The notes under the pieces were generated by a model. It ran no database searches and was not told where the DNA came from. It saw only the letters and a list, made by a program, of their open reading frames with translations. This document shows, piece by piece, positions 49,201 through 59,380 of a stretch of DNA of 64,000 bases. A program made the position numbers and the translations under genes. This DNA is from Parelaphostrongylus tenuis (Eukaryota; Nematoda; Chromadorea; Rhabditida; Metastrongylidae): the NCBI GenBank assembly GCA_019055375.1, contig JAHQIW010000788.1, forward strand, positions 1 through 64,000. The letters are read 5' to 3'. Each line of letters begins with the position of its first letter. Position 1 is the stretch's first letter.

Positions 49201-51086
49201 TTCTAAATACAGATAAAATCTTCACTCCAATGAGTTCAGTGATCTGTATTCTGACTTGAACTGGCTCGTTTTTTGAATTCTAATCGTTTATTGTTTACAT
49301 CTATGTGCGAACATAAAAATAGAAAAAACAAACGCATAATTTTTGTAGAATATTTCCAAGCCAATAAGTGGACAAAGTAAGCTAGTAGACAGTAGGATAT
49401 GCAGCCATGCAGAGATTGGGACATTGTTTTTGGTTCTTACAATATCGTCGTATTTCGAGCCTCTCAAGTTCCTACAACATCAGGAATTTATCCTTCTTCC
49501 TAAAAAACTAACAATTTATGCAATGGATCAAAGTGCAGGCCGTCCAAAGAAACAGGAACACTAAAAACTACGGAGACGTCAAGCGTCAATCACTTTTTCT
49601 TATTGTTCAAGCTGCCGCAAACATTAATTAGTTGAAAAGAAATCCTAATAAGTTATTTAGACGTCTTTTTGTGTACTTGTTAGAAATTTGTTTGAACCGT
49701 CTACATGGTTTGACTCAAGAGAAAGTCCTGTTTCGACTGCTAAGTGTTTTTTGCTGATGAGTATTAGACAAAAGCGTCAGATTGTTTAGCACAGCATGAT
49801 CGACTTCTTGCCAATCGCCACCACAAATACGTGTAATAGTGTTAACTCCGGACCTGATTGACTAAACTATCACGTAATTATTACAGCAATAACACTACTG
49901 CAGAATTAGAACCATACAGAGATGACATGGAAATCAAATATTGGCTCCCGCCCATAATGAAGACGATGAGAACTTTTTGTTAGAATCAGTCACACCTTGC
50001 TCTTCAGTGAAAGATTGAACGGAAATAGTTGAGCAGGCGAACACTACGATATCTCAAGCTGGCGGCCTTATGCGCTGTCTCAGGGCAGGTGCGACGACTC
50101 TGAGCGTGACCCTCTCTTTCGATTCAATACTCAGAAGCAAAAAAAGTAGCCGCGCGTGGTGACTTGCACATACCTAAATAGCACCCATACATTCGCATCT
50201 AATAATCACTAAACTTGCATTGAAGCCTGAGAGATTTATCAAAGAAAGCGAATTTCCATCGACAATTCGAAAATAAGCAAATGTTACCCAGTAACCCTCA
50301 GTGAACATTATATAGAAAGATAATAGAACGTTTAGTGACTAGATCATGGCTGGATACCTATGGAATAAGTGCATGAAAATGCTGTTATACCGAGGGCCTT
50401 AGATCAAAATAGTACAAGGGATATGATCTGGTAATACACTACACGAGTTACCTGCAATATACAAATACCATCACGTATGGCTTTAGTGAAAAGTAGGGTG
50501 TGTTCTCTATAATATCAAAGTGCAGAGTAGTTTTTTGTCCAACACTTTCTTCATTTCTTAAGAAATGCAAAATATTCTGTTCATTAAGACATTATTTGCA
50601 ACATGCACAAGAAACTGGTATACTTGTACAAAAATTCAGTTTTTCAAATTTTGACTGTCTTCCTCTATTTCTCTGACATATCCTTTGTGATGAATGCTTT
50701 ATCCATTCTAAATATTGTGAATATATGTGCTTAACATGATTAAATTACAGCTTTACTCGTTCGAATTTCAGACGACTACAACCAGTGCGTTGTGCATTCT
50801 TGAAATGGTGATGTTCAACACAGTTCCAATCATTGGCATAAGTGGATATCCACGTTTCTACATTGTCGCTTGCGAAAACCTTGTCATAATTGCGAACAGC
50901 ATATCTTCCCCAGTCATGTTGTTCTTCTTCAATAGGGATGTGCGAAAACTTGCACGTAATGTGTTTCAAAATACTACCACACCGACCATTATGATCATGC
51001 CAACATATAATAAAGAAGTTAAGAAAGCATGGCAAACAAAAAGCAGAAAAGAGCAGATCAGCGCCGCTCTGCCAAGAAAAACTTGA
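37092..51086 (+). CDS. srx-like chemoreceptor copy 2, complete seven-exon gene
   Basis: This gene predicts a 330-residue nematode serpentine receptor, most like class srx (7TM_GPCR_Srx), expected to act as a ligand-sensing GPCR in the membrane of chemosensory neurons. Exons: 37092-37202 (TM1, residues 1-37), 39163-39285 (TM2, 38-78), 43252-43415 (TM3), 43482-43567 (TM4), 45042-45100 (extracellular loop 2), 47976-48110 (TM5, 182-226), 50772-51086 (TM6, TM7, tail, 227-330). All junctions keep frame. Motifs: NR at 111-112 with P119, FSAKNTLM, GCEKLF before the loop, EAALMCLIYLIIYIRLR (TM5), FNRDVRKLARNVF after TM7 (from residue 279). The length is normal for srx. The start ATG has a purine at -3 and G at +4. 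The intron after exon 6 uses a GC donor. Introns hold RTE, SINE and family E repeats. Class assignment is by eye; srv, srt or srsx relatives are the alternatives. Confidence 0.75.
37593..37810 (+). mobile_element. Mariner 5' terminal fragment
   Basis: It starts TTAATTAGGTCGTTTGGCAC and follows the same leader as 25835-26040 (TGCCTATAGCTGCATAGAGA, ACTTGCTACTCATGCACAAA). It ends before the helix-turn-helix coding block. It sits in intron 1 of srx copy 2. Confidence 0.55.
37811..39162. other. Intron 1 of srx copy 2, remainder
   Basis: No repeat or gene was recognised beyond the mariner fragment. The intron ends CCACCATTGCAG. Confidence 0.45.
39163..39285 (+). CDS. srx copy 2 exon 2 (TM2)
   Basis: This 123-nt phase-0 exon after TTGCAG reads GWKSFCGNSFYLIIIQIIG and VYLLFFILYVVFPIILTGVQ before GTGAGT. 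It is the intact counterpart of the broken exon at 2393-2545. Confidence 0.7.
39286..40254. other. Intron 2 of srx copy 2, left part
   Basis: Nothing recognised. Confidence 0.4.
40255..40440 (+). repeat. Unclassified dispersed repeat, family E
   Basis: AGCACTTCTAGCATTCAATT, TCGAGGATAGCCTGGCTGCG and GACTGCTGGAGAGAGTCGTG match 41225-41410 and, in part, 61595-61735 and 16310-16500 (inverse). Confidence 0.65.
40441..41224. other. Intron 2 of srx copy 2, between two family E repeats
   Basis: No gene or repeat recognised. Confidence 0.35.
41225..41410 (+). repeat. Unclassified dispersed repeat, family E
   Basis: AGTACTTCTAGCACTCCATT, TTTGAACGTCGTAAAATACT and TGACTGCCGGAGAGAGTTGA match the copy 0.97 kb upstream in the same orientation. 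It ends with GCTCGGCTCCGCATG. Confidence 0.65.
41691..42152 (+). pseudogene. Possible integrin alpha-like fragment (weak)
   Basis: Two adjacent segments look coding. The first (about 41691-41836, after CTTATAG, before GTGGAT) is hydrophobic then polar (ISFLLFISFFLVLG, RFNASSPQFSANNF). The second (from about 41934, after ATTTTAG) reads FYMQIKLEPPDNGDALHMWV, SPEAKDSPFHVYSPSQRH and NNGKGEVYKCSL to a TGA at 42150. The pattern V-(G/S)-(A)-P-E-A followed by G-E-V-Y-K-C resembles the first blade of the integrin alpha propeller. There is no full domain and it sits inside an srx intron, so it may be a fragment, a captured exon or chance. Confidence 0.25.
42153..42780. other. Intron 2 of srx copy 2, middle
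   Basis: Nothing recognised. Confidence 0.35.
42898..43092 (+). pseudogene. Unidentified coding-like frame, possible propeller repeat
   Basis: After ACGCAG the frame reads HSYPDHPPCGTAISDTYVVH, GVPKGKKRIVFIAGGADVAR and GVAQHLPKITLLPGEIDC to a stop at 43090. It is locally GC-richer than its surroundings. The KGKKRIVFIAG-RG arrangement could be a further FG-GAP-type blade, consistent with the fragment at 41691-42152, but no firm assignment is possible. Confidence 0.22.
43252..43415 (+). CDS. srx copy 2 exon 3 (TM3)
   Basis: 164 nt after ACTTTAG, before GTAAGT. It encodes YMGEGLILYKVPIYLDS and the TM3 segment ending NRLTIFVFPKINDFLFSAK. Confidence 0.8.
43482..43567 (+). CDS. srx copy 2 exon 4 (TM4)
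   Basis: 86 nt after AACCAG, before GTAAGG; encodes MSGVVWIYTFSTVTFNEL then SGCEKLFSIE. Confidence 0.75.
43568..44080. other. Intron 4 of srx copy 2, left part
   Basis: Nothing recognised before the RTE fragment. Confidence 0.4.
44085..44720 (+). mobile_element. RTE-clade LINE, 3' end fragment (second subfamily)
   Basis: Blocks in order: FSERGEQHQRGTRQMKESSM, PLRDTADHIEGPKIRSHYFD, LCYAAETWA at about 44240-44270, then DPEDF-like and HRWAG (44430), RRSDDRWTKRT (44454-44488), GRSPTHWAY-like, and a terminal arginine and tryptophan-rich block with RRDEWKTC (44670-44695). These are the C-terminal landmarks of an RTE different from the 12.0 and 25.2 kb copies but close to the element ending at 54440. 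Frameshifts are frequent. It is inserted in intron 4 of srx copy 2. Confidence 0.8.
45042..45100 (+). CDS. srx copy 2 exon 5 (extracellular loop 2)
   Basis: 59 nt between CTTTTAG and GTAAAA; encodes FYIWRNCAEQKAKGSHFDE. Confidence 0.75.
45101..47104. other. Intron 5 of srx copy 2, nothing recognised
   Basis: Contains a 133-codon frame at 45584-45985 with no recognised domain, probably chance. No repeats from the families found elsewhere were seen. Confidence 0.4.
47105..47260 (-). repeat. SINE fragment (head missing)
   Basis: Read in reverse this matches the body of the tRNA-headed SINE: forward AATTTTCAACTTCGTTCAAA, GACTGAATGCATATCTGGCC and CTGCTTATCCTCCCAAACAA parallel 15838-15950. Confidence 0.7.
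47261..47975. other. Intron 5 of srx copy 2, right end
   Basis: Nothing recognised; ends CTTTTTCAG. Confidence 0.4.
47976..48110 (+). CDS. srx copy 2 exon 6 (TM5), GC donor
   Basis: 135 nt, phase 0. It encodes FLNYQYVIEAALMCLIYLII, then RLRTYQQNIADGVLKRETSF ending LIQ. The donor is gcaagt, an otherwise strong consensus with C in place of T at position +2. Confidence 0.78.
48111..50771. other. Last intron of srx copy 2
   Basis: A 2.66-kb intron (the copy 1 equivalent is 5.8 kb). No transposon family was recognised. Ends AATTTCAG. Confidence 0.5.
50772..51086 (+). CDS. srx copy 2 exon 7 (TM6, TM7, C-tail)
   Basis: 315 nt. TM6 is SALCILEMVMFNTVPIIGIS; TM7 is FYIVACENLVIIANSISS followed by PVMLFFFNRDVRKLARNVF. 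The basic tail ends AALPRKT. Confidence 0.78.
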   Translation, partial: TTTTSALCILEMVMFNTVPIIGISGYPRFYIVACENLVIIANSISSPVMLFFFNRDVRKLARNVFQNTTTPTIMIMPTYNKEVKKAWQTKSRKEQISAALPRKT

Positions 51087-51545
51087 TGGCTTTAAAGAAG
51101 CTGTCGGAGACGAACAAAGGCCACGATCTTTAACTTTTTAGCTTTTCCGCGCGGAAGAGCAACCAACTATAATGTGTTATTCTAGTTTTTTTATAGCAGT
51201 TTACACAATTTGTTAGAAACGACGATGCTAGAAAACATGGAATGGGGACTGCCTAGGCAATTTTAGTAGATACTTCCTCTCATTTGCAGGCTTCGTGTAA
51301 GTTAATGTCTCGACGGTCATATTGCATGTTCATATCACAGTACTTGATAATTTTCGATTGATCTGTTATAGTGCAATCTATCATGAAAATATGTGTTTTG
51401 TGTGGAGTGAACCTTGATAAATAAAGATTCAATGTATCGCGCCCACAGCATGCAAATAATAAAGTCTTTCCTGCCAATAAAGTACTTATGATAAACTAAG
51501 GTAATCATAACATTAGCAATGATTACCCAAGTTGACTCCAGATAA
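51087..51545 (+). other. 3' UTR of srx copy 2, AATAAA at 51476
   Basis: Similarity to 15200-15690 persists to about the polyadenylation signals. Earlier AATAAA-like motifs lie near 51419 and 51455. Confidence 0.55.
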
Positions 51546-51699
51546 GGGTCCTCGCTGAAAATGCATCAACTTATACATCAACCGTTCACGGCCGATTAAC
51601 TTTTTCATTTCTACCTTTTACTGTGTGAATTCGCGTTTAACGCCATCTCCAAATTATGTGGTAGGAATTCCAAATAAAAAATCCGCCTCCGAAAAGTAA

Positions 51700-54440
51700 T
51701 TCGTTTGAATCGACATTGTGAAAACTCGAAATAGCCCTTGCAAGGTATAGTCACAAATCCAAAAAGGATCATTTTCCACAACCAGCATTAGGCCAGGCTC
51801 AGTAACCTCGCACTGAAATCTGTCCTTTAGGACGTCAGGAGGTGAAACGAACGCTGAGAGGCTACAAAATCACGGGATACTCAGGATGTCACTGCTACCG
51901 GATCTGCTGAAAATGCGAAGGACTTAAGACCAACATACGTCCACTCTCGCATAGCATCCTTCGGCTATAGCTAAAGCGCACTAGAAACATCAGCATCATC
52001 AACTCTTATTCACCAACTCATGCAGCTGATGATCGCGAACTGGATGCGTTTCATCATCAGCCGAGTGAAGTTATCCACAATTATAACTCGTATTATAAAT
52101 CTGTTGTCGGAAACTTCAATGCCAAATAAGAAATGGCCAACGAGAGCGAAAACAGGACTGGAAAAATTCACTTTCCAAAAGGAAGATCACCGACGCTAGA
52201 AATTGGAGTCTTCTAAAGCTGTGATGCATGCGAAAATTGATTATACACGAACAAACCGAAGATGGCGCCTAATTGACACATCTGTAGTCCCATAATTCTA
52301 TACTGGCTTCGATCACCGCTTTCTTCTAGCAAAGATACGATTCGTCTGTAAGCTGAAAAAGAATTCACACTATCGACCAAGAAGAGATCGTTAAGCTGCT
52401 TGCTACAAAAACATTTTAAACAAAATCTTTTGCCACCATAATTAGCAGATTGAAAATGATTCGACAGAAGACTAGGAGCTGCATGTCGATGGACACGAAG
52501 AGCGTGCCGACTTGTCTTCATTTACTCAATTCAGAAGGCCTGATCGTATCTCTTGCATCACGAAGAAGTGGCTCGAAGAGCGAAGGACGCTGAGACTTGA
52601 TCCTTATGAGACACATTAAGCTTGGCTGATAATAAACGCTAGCTTGAGAAGAGCTTTGCAAAAGGATCTATACCCGCAGAGGCAGAAAAACTGTTGGAAG
52701 AAACACATAAAAGACTAGTCTGAAAAATGCCTTCAAATCTGTGTGTTAGTGTAGTGTTTCGCTGCCAGTGTTGATGAGCCGAAATGGGACTACGAAAACC
52801 TTCCGCCATGATATGGAATCAATAAAGAAAAATTTTGAGCAAATCTTTTCCGTTCCACCATCCCTGTCTCGGATTCCTCAACCTACTGGAGAAAACCACT
52901 GGAGATTTGCCTTGTGAAGTTCGAGTTCTGATAGAAAGCATAAAAAAGGCACAGTTCGGGACCCGATAACATCAGCCTTTCTGAAAGCTGGAGGTTATAA
53001 TATGCTTCTACTTCTTGCAGCACATATGACATCTTATCTCCAGAAGAAAAAAAATCGCGAACCAGCCGAGGGCATCGTGCATAGACATCTACCACAAAAA
53101 AGGTAAATGGAGGGTCTTCGTAATTAACGCCTAATTTTTTTTTATTGTACTCTACAGGGTCTCCACTAATTATCGTCTTTTTGCACATATCGAAGATTTA
53201 GATGAGGCACAACCAGTTGAACAAGTAGAATTCTGTAAAAGATTCTGTTGCATGGACTACATCCAGACTATGCCATGGATCACTGTAGTCTATCAGGAAT
53301 ACCGTATTCTCTCTGTTCTAACCTCTATCGTCTATAAAAAACGTTTGACTGTCGAAGTGAATGCAATCCCGTGAGCGCTCGTCGATCCAGTTAGGGACCC
53401 GTCGCACATACGAACATTAGCAGACTGCTATAGAAAGTGCAGCACGGAAATACGGTTCTACCGTCGCGTCTTCGCCACACCCACCACAGAGTTAACAAGA
53501 CGATACTGTATCGTCAAAGCTGTTTACCATCATATTTTATTAGATGATGAAGTGGTTCAATTGGGACGAAAAAGGCATACGTGTTAATGACAAATTCCTA
53601 TCAAACCTCCGAACGACGTCGTCATTTTCTCGAAAGGATCAGTGAAGAAGAGAACATAAGGAACTCGGTGAGACGGAGACGGTAGAAGAGATTGGGATAC
53701 GCATGAACAGGACGAAGGCACAGTTCATGCAGAAACCATGGTGTGAACGCGAGCAAACCAAATTGGATGGTATTCTGATTAAGGAGACCACGTCGTTTGT
53801 GTACAATGGATGTTGATTGAACATGGCGAATAACTGAAGGAGGAACTAAACGCGAGAAGGACAGCAGCATAGTTCGCATTCGTGTCACTCAAAGAAGCCA
53901 TCAACCAGATAGCGGGCCTCAAACTCTGTGCTCACTTTTTTATTCAACAGTCTTCCCAACGTTCTGTTATGCAAGAAAGACGTAGTCTGATACTTTTTCG
54001 AACACGTCGAGATTACTGCGAATAATTCACATAGCGCTTAAATGTTTTCTTTGAAATTTAGTCAACACTCACATTCAGCCGGCCCACGCACAGATCTTCA
54101 AAGCCTATCTTATTTTAAGATCCAGACTAATTTGCCTCGATGGCAAAACACACATAGGGAGATCAAACAGTAAGAAGATCAGAGGACAAATAAACGAAAC
54201 GAACTGGAAAATGGACTCTGTAAGAATAAACCCGTTTCCGAGGATGAGCACCTACATTTTGGGCGGACATGCTCTCTAAAAATGTAATCAGCTGTATTTG
54301 CAGTTACCGATGCCTTGTAGATCACAATTTAAAACTCGTGCTGGCCGCTATGCTTGAATCAAACCGCTATCATAAACCACAATCGCGGGAGATTAAGAAA
54401 AAAGTGGAAAATATGCTGTGATCCGCACAATTTGTGAAGA
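51700..54440 (+). mobile_element. RTE-clade LINE, long but strongly decayed
   Basis: Starts with an apurinic-endonuclease region (DDRELDAFHHQPSEVIHNYN and SVVGNFNAK near 52030-52125, KIDYTRTNRRWRLIDTSVVP near 52232-52295), then an RT fingers region (SVEEPK-like sites, SGPDNIS near 52950, IDIYHKKGKWR near 53080), VYQEYRILSVLTSIVYKKRL (53290-53350), SHIRTLADCYRKCSTEIRFY (53405-53465), MNRTKAQFMQKPW (53703-53742), and C-terminal blocks to 54440. Stops and frameshifts are dense. It belongs with the 44085 fragment rather than the 22235 element. Confidence 0.8.
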
Positions 54441-54827
54441 CGGACCAATTATCTAAGATTCAGGTATCCAAGTATATAAGCTTCAATAGTACTTTGATCT
54501 GGGCCATGTGATGCTGGTCAGATGATGCATGCACAATGAATGCAACTGATTCTAGTTAGGAATCAATTTTACACCTTTCTTTACCTTTCTTTATCACAGA
54601 GTAATTTTGTGTCAAAAAGTTGGAAGGCCCGGTTTTTTTTTGAATCTCACTATGAACATTTAAAACTAAGCTATAAACAGTCCCTATCGAAGACTGGGAA
54701 AGTCTGGTATCCCTCTTTGAGAGCGATGGCTGGCGTTTTGGCGATTTCACTCTTTTGAAGTCTAAACGCATCATGCTGTATCTAATCATATAATGAAGAT
54801 TTAGTAAGTTTACGGAGATTGCTGACA
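54441..54827. other. Intergenic, nothing recognised
   Basis: Lies between the RTE remnant and the CA repeat. Confidence 0.35.
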
Positions 54828-55411
<584 letters not shown>

Positions 55412-55594
55412 ACACAAAATAGATAATAGATAAGATTTCTCACACTTTGGAAGCTTACTCACTCATTAGGTAAGTTATCTCAGTTTTAATTCTCTTCACT
55501 TCAGATCGCCCATAGAACTAACTTTCAGCAGATTAACGAACATTTGTGTAAGATGATCGCGTAATCCCTTGTAAGAATTTTCACTTAATATCTG
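55412..55594. other. Intergenic, nothing recognised
   Basis: Short unique stretch. Confidence 0.3.
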
Positions 55595-56130
55595 ATAATC
55601 ATTTCTTGAGCCGTGCATTTTCTCTGTTATGGGCACTTATACAGCCCAATACACGCGTTTCAGTGTTAGCAGCCTCTTCAGTTGGTCACTGCTTTTCACC
55701 TTACCCAGTCCTCATGGAGAAAAACACTGCCATTTCATAATTATTTTTTCAACTTCATAGCATTTGTAAATAGTACGTCTGCGCTTTTTCTGTGCAAGGG
55801 TTCTTAGCCAATCTTCTTATGGGAGTCCAACCCTTCACTTCGAGAAGGCACAGACGTAATATTTTACTCGAACTTGAAACAAATAGCATGGCATCTCACA
55901 AATACCAGCTAAGAGCATTCGAGTGTGCAACACTGTATTTTAGTGATTTCCTTCATTTGATGGCACGTGTAAATAGTACGTCTGCGCCTTCTCTATGTTA
56001 GGGGTTGGTTTCCGAAAAGAGGATTGGCTAAAACGAAGGCCTCTGCCCAACAGTCAAGGCTGCCAAGGCCGGAACATGTGTATTGGATTGTATAGGTGCT
56101 CACAACCAAGCAGGTGCATGGCTCAAGAGT
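55595..56130. repeat. Foldback element family D, complete
   Basis: Left TTGAGCCGTGCATTTTCTCT, GGGCACTTATACAGCCCAAT, ACACGCGTTTCAGTGTTAGC; right ends with GAACATGTGTATTGGATTGT, AGGTGCTCACAACCAAGCAG and GTGCATGGCTCAAGA, the inverse order. Internal AATAGTACGTCTGCGC occurs on both sides as a direct repeat (55770 and 55975). It appears related to family C (shared TCTGATAATCATTTCTTGAG start). No coding capacity. Confidence 0.7.
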
Positions 56131-56770
56131 AATTCCTAAGAGAATTGAGTGGAGAGCAAAAGCGCGGCCTCAGGCGGGAATCGAGCCAACGTTTCATCCT
56201 ATCCGGGGACGCGTGCTCTATCACTGCACTACCGAGGCATATTTGCCCCATCACTAATTCTTCAACATCTCTTTGTTAGCTATCAGCCATTAGCACTTAA
56301 CAGGTTTGGTCGGGTATGCAATTTCGCTTCATAAGCCCAGTTGAGCGGACAGCCATTGTGAGAAGTAATATGCGAAGTTTCTCGCATTTGTTCTGTATTT
56401 CCCGCAGTGTTATGATTATTCATATGTTCATAAGAAAACTGAGTAGTGAGCACAAACGCGGCCTCAGGCGAGAATCGAACCCGCGCTTCATTCGATCCGG
56501 GAACGCGTGCTCTGCCACTACACCACTCAATTCACTTAGGAATATAGAATAATCATAACACTGCGAACATGCAGGAAAAATGCTAGAAATTTCGAAAATC
56601 AGTTATCACAATGGCTGTCAGCTCAACTGGGTTTATAAAGCACGCTTCTCCGACAGGATGAAACGCGGGTTCGACTCCCGCCTGAGGCCGCGTTTTTGCT
56701 CACTATGCAATTCTCCTATGATTTATGAATAATCATAACACTGCGAAAAATACAGTGAAAACGCTAGAAA
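56131..56770. repeat. Cluster of tRNA-like elements, family B
   Basis: Minus-strand cloverleaf at 56167-56238 (72 nt): acceptor GCCTCGG with CTGAGGC, A-box-like GTAGTGCAGTGATAGAGCAC, stem CGTCC with GGATG around loop CCGGATA, and B-box GGCTCGATTCC. A second minus copy at about 56461-56532 has stem CGTTC with GAATG; it is bracketed by GCAGTGTTATGATTATTCAT and its complement (56404 and 56546). A plus-strand partial copy at about 56625-56697 keeps a perfect T-arm (GCGGGTTCGACTCCCGC). None looks like a functional tRNA. Confidence 0.75.
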
Positions 56771-57030
56771 TTTTAAAGATGATTATCAAACATTTTGAAA
56801 GTTGAACATGGTATCAAGAAAGCACTTTAAACGATCCGTATGAAATTTCCGCTTAATTAGTCGTTAGAGCACGCGACATCTGCTTCATCTTTGGGTAGTG
56901 GATAAAAAAATTCAACACAAATCAAATTAAGCTAAGTACTTCATCCGAAACGCAGAGTGGGTTCAAGGCAAAAATTCCATCTTCTGTAGGATCAAACAGG
57001 AATACATTCTTTTCTACGAGTACAAATAGC
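56771..57030. other. Intergenic, nothing recognised
   Basis: No feature recognised. Confidence 0.3.
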
Positions 57031-57340
57031 CAGACACCTGCAATCAAGCAAGTGGGAGATATATGAAAGGTGAATAGGCGTAGTCTCCAACAAATTAGCT
57101 TTCACCTCTCCTTCCGGAAGGCGCTGGAAAACTGCCCGTGAGTACTTAGTGTCCACGTTTAAAGCTTTGCAAGCTATAAGCTAAGTAAAAATGCTAAACA
57201 TTGTGAAAATTTACATGTCATTCCTGTGAGCCTAGAGCATTCTCCGATACAGCAGCGCTAACTAGGACGAATACGGGAAGGCTGTTATAATTTCAGTATG
57301 CCACTGGGCTGGAAAATGGATTTGGAGTAGGAAGACGATA
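57031..57340 (+). mobile_element. RTE 5' region fragment
   Basis: TCCGGAAGGCGCTGGAAAAC, GCATTCTCCGATACAGCAGC and GGACGAATACGGGAAGGCTG parallel 22500-22670 of the near full-length RTE, which precedes its endonuclease frame. Confidence 0.65.
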
Positions 57341-57439
57341 TGGATCTAGGAGACTTGTATACTGTATACGGCTCTTCTGTATTTAATGTTGCGGGGAAGA
57401 ATGATAAGATACTATATCATTGGCTTGGCTGAGACAAGA

Positions 57440-58560
57440 CCAGGCCACTCATTTCATGCTGTTCCTAACACTACAGAAGAACTGTTTCTTGTAACATGCA
57501 GCACTAACTATGTCGGTGACATTGGAGCATGATTTTCTGATGCATATGTTAAGAGAGAGATGAACGTTCAATCGAAAAAGTGGACACGAAGTTGGACGTT
57601 CTTCGTTCTCTCCACTACATATCAAACTTTTTGACTGCTTCTTGAGCCGCTCGTCTTTCTGTTCTTTCTGCTGAAATCCGACCTTAATAGACGCAACTGA
57701 CGCATTCGGAAACATTTGATTCACTGAGTTGAAAAGGGCATTAGAATGCATTCCGATTCTCATAAAAGTCGTTTCCATTAGATTGAGTCGGAGACCAATC
57801 CTTCTACAATTGTTGCCAAAATCGGTCAACATTGGTACCGCCTGGCTGATATTTAGTGTTATAAGGACATTCATGAGCGAAGCAAAGGTGCTGTAATTGT
57901 TGACTATCTATTTTCACCTTCATCTGTCCCATTCTGATGTTCTCATAACATTTTGGACGGCGGCAGTGAATAGTTCTGTCAATTTTTTATCGCCCTCTTG
58001 ATCCTCTCTTCTTACGCCGATGATGGAATTCTTATGAAATAGCGCTATTTCGGTAGAGAAATCTTCATATAACCCAAGAAGGATTGTTATGCACTGAATA
58101 GGAACGCTTGGCTGTCCAAAACCTCTATGACTGTTTTCATTTCTAGGAAATCGAGAGTTTCTTAATTTGATGAAAAAGAGACAGGAAGCTTCCCTAACTC
58201 TTGTCAAACTTCAAGGATTCTTGTGATTGAGTGGATGTGCTCTATGATAATAATCCTTCTCGAAACTCTGTTTATTTTGCATTTGTTTCGTTGTAACAAT
58301 GTTTTGCCCCTTTTTTTCTGAAATGAACTAGTGAGGACTTTGCAGACAACGGACAGCAAGTCGTCTGGTGAGCCGTTGCCAATGTCGTGATGGTTCTCCT
58401 TTTTGAACAGTAACCCAATCTTCCTGGATTACCAGTATTTAAGAGCTTTTCAATATTACGGGTAATGTGTGAAGAGTCAAACCAGTGTATTGATGAAAAC
58501 AGGCAGGAAGTTCTATGGTACTCCAGTCCGGTCTGTGTGAATTAGGCTCTGTTCTGCTCT
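57440..58560 (-). mobile_element. RTE reverse-transcriptase fragment, inverted
   Basis: On the minus strand, in order from 58560: a GPDWSTIELPACFHQ block, IQCITILLGLYEDFSTEIAL with FHKNSIIGVRREDQEGDKKL (58110-58000), FTAAVQNVMRTSEWD, then VLITLNISQAVPMLTDFGNN (57870-57810) and IGLRLNLMETTFMRIGM. These are RT palm and following regions of the RTE family, opposite in orientation to the plus-strand pieces on either side. Confidence 0.8.
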
Positions 58561-58619
58561 TAACCAATGACAAAGTCTGCCTAATATTGCAAAAGAACCG
58601 GTGTAACGTCAAGTTCGTT

Positions 58620-59380
58620 TTCTTTGATGTAACGCTTACAGCTTTGAAAAAGGCAATGGAGAAAATCATTCACCACCATCACTTGGATTTCTTTGTAGCC
58701 ATGTCCTCTTACCGTCACATAAATTGAAAGAGGACGAATATGTCGTCCCACCGGTCCTCCCCTCCGAAATCCGACATGCTATATCGTCGGTGAAGAACAG
58801 AACAACACCCGGTCCAGACAGGATTATACCAGAACACCTGAAGCACCTGCCACCAGTTCTCATCAACACCCTGGCTCGGCTCTTCACTCGCTACCTGTCA
58901 GAATGCAAGGTCCCTAATCAATGGAAAACCAGCAAGACCGTATTGTTGTTCGAAAACGAAGACCTTCACGACATAGGCAATTATCGCCCAATCTGCTTGC
59001 TGTCCGTTGTCTATGAACTGTTCACTCGAGTCATCCTAAATAGGATTGACAGAACACTGGACAAAGAACATGCGAACAAACAAGGGACAGAAAAGGATTT
59101 ATTACCATAGACCACATCCACACAATCACAAGACTCAATGAAATTTCGCAAGAGTGCAAACTATATCTCTGTCTCATTTTCATTATTTGAAGAAGGCCTT
59201 TAATTCAGTGGAAGAAGAAGCGGTTATAGAGGACAACCAGGGTGTCTTTACTCGATACATAGTGCCTGCTCTATGATGATTACACGACCAAAATATCGCC
59301 ACTCTACAGAAATATTACCATTGACGTGAGAAGAGGGGGTTCGGCAGTAGACAAAATTCTATAAAGGTAGTGTTTATCAT
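58620..59380 (+). mobile_element. RTE reverse-transcriptase fragment, plus strand
   Basis: LTALKKAMEKII at 58628, a frameshift, then KEDEYVVPPVLPSEIRHAIS, PGPDRIIPEHLKHLPPVLIN, YLSECKVPNQWKTSKTVLLF and DLHDIGNYRPICLLSVVYEL (58730-59030), ending after LDKEHANKQG and degenerating by about 59380. It closely matches 23960-24340. Confidence 0.9.
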
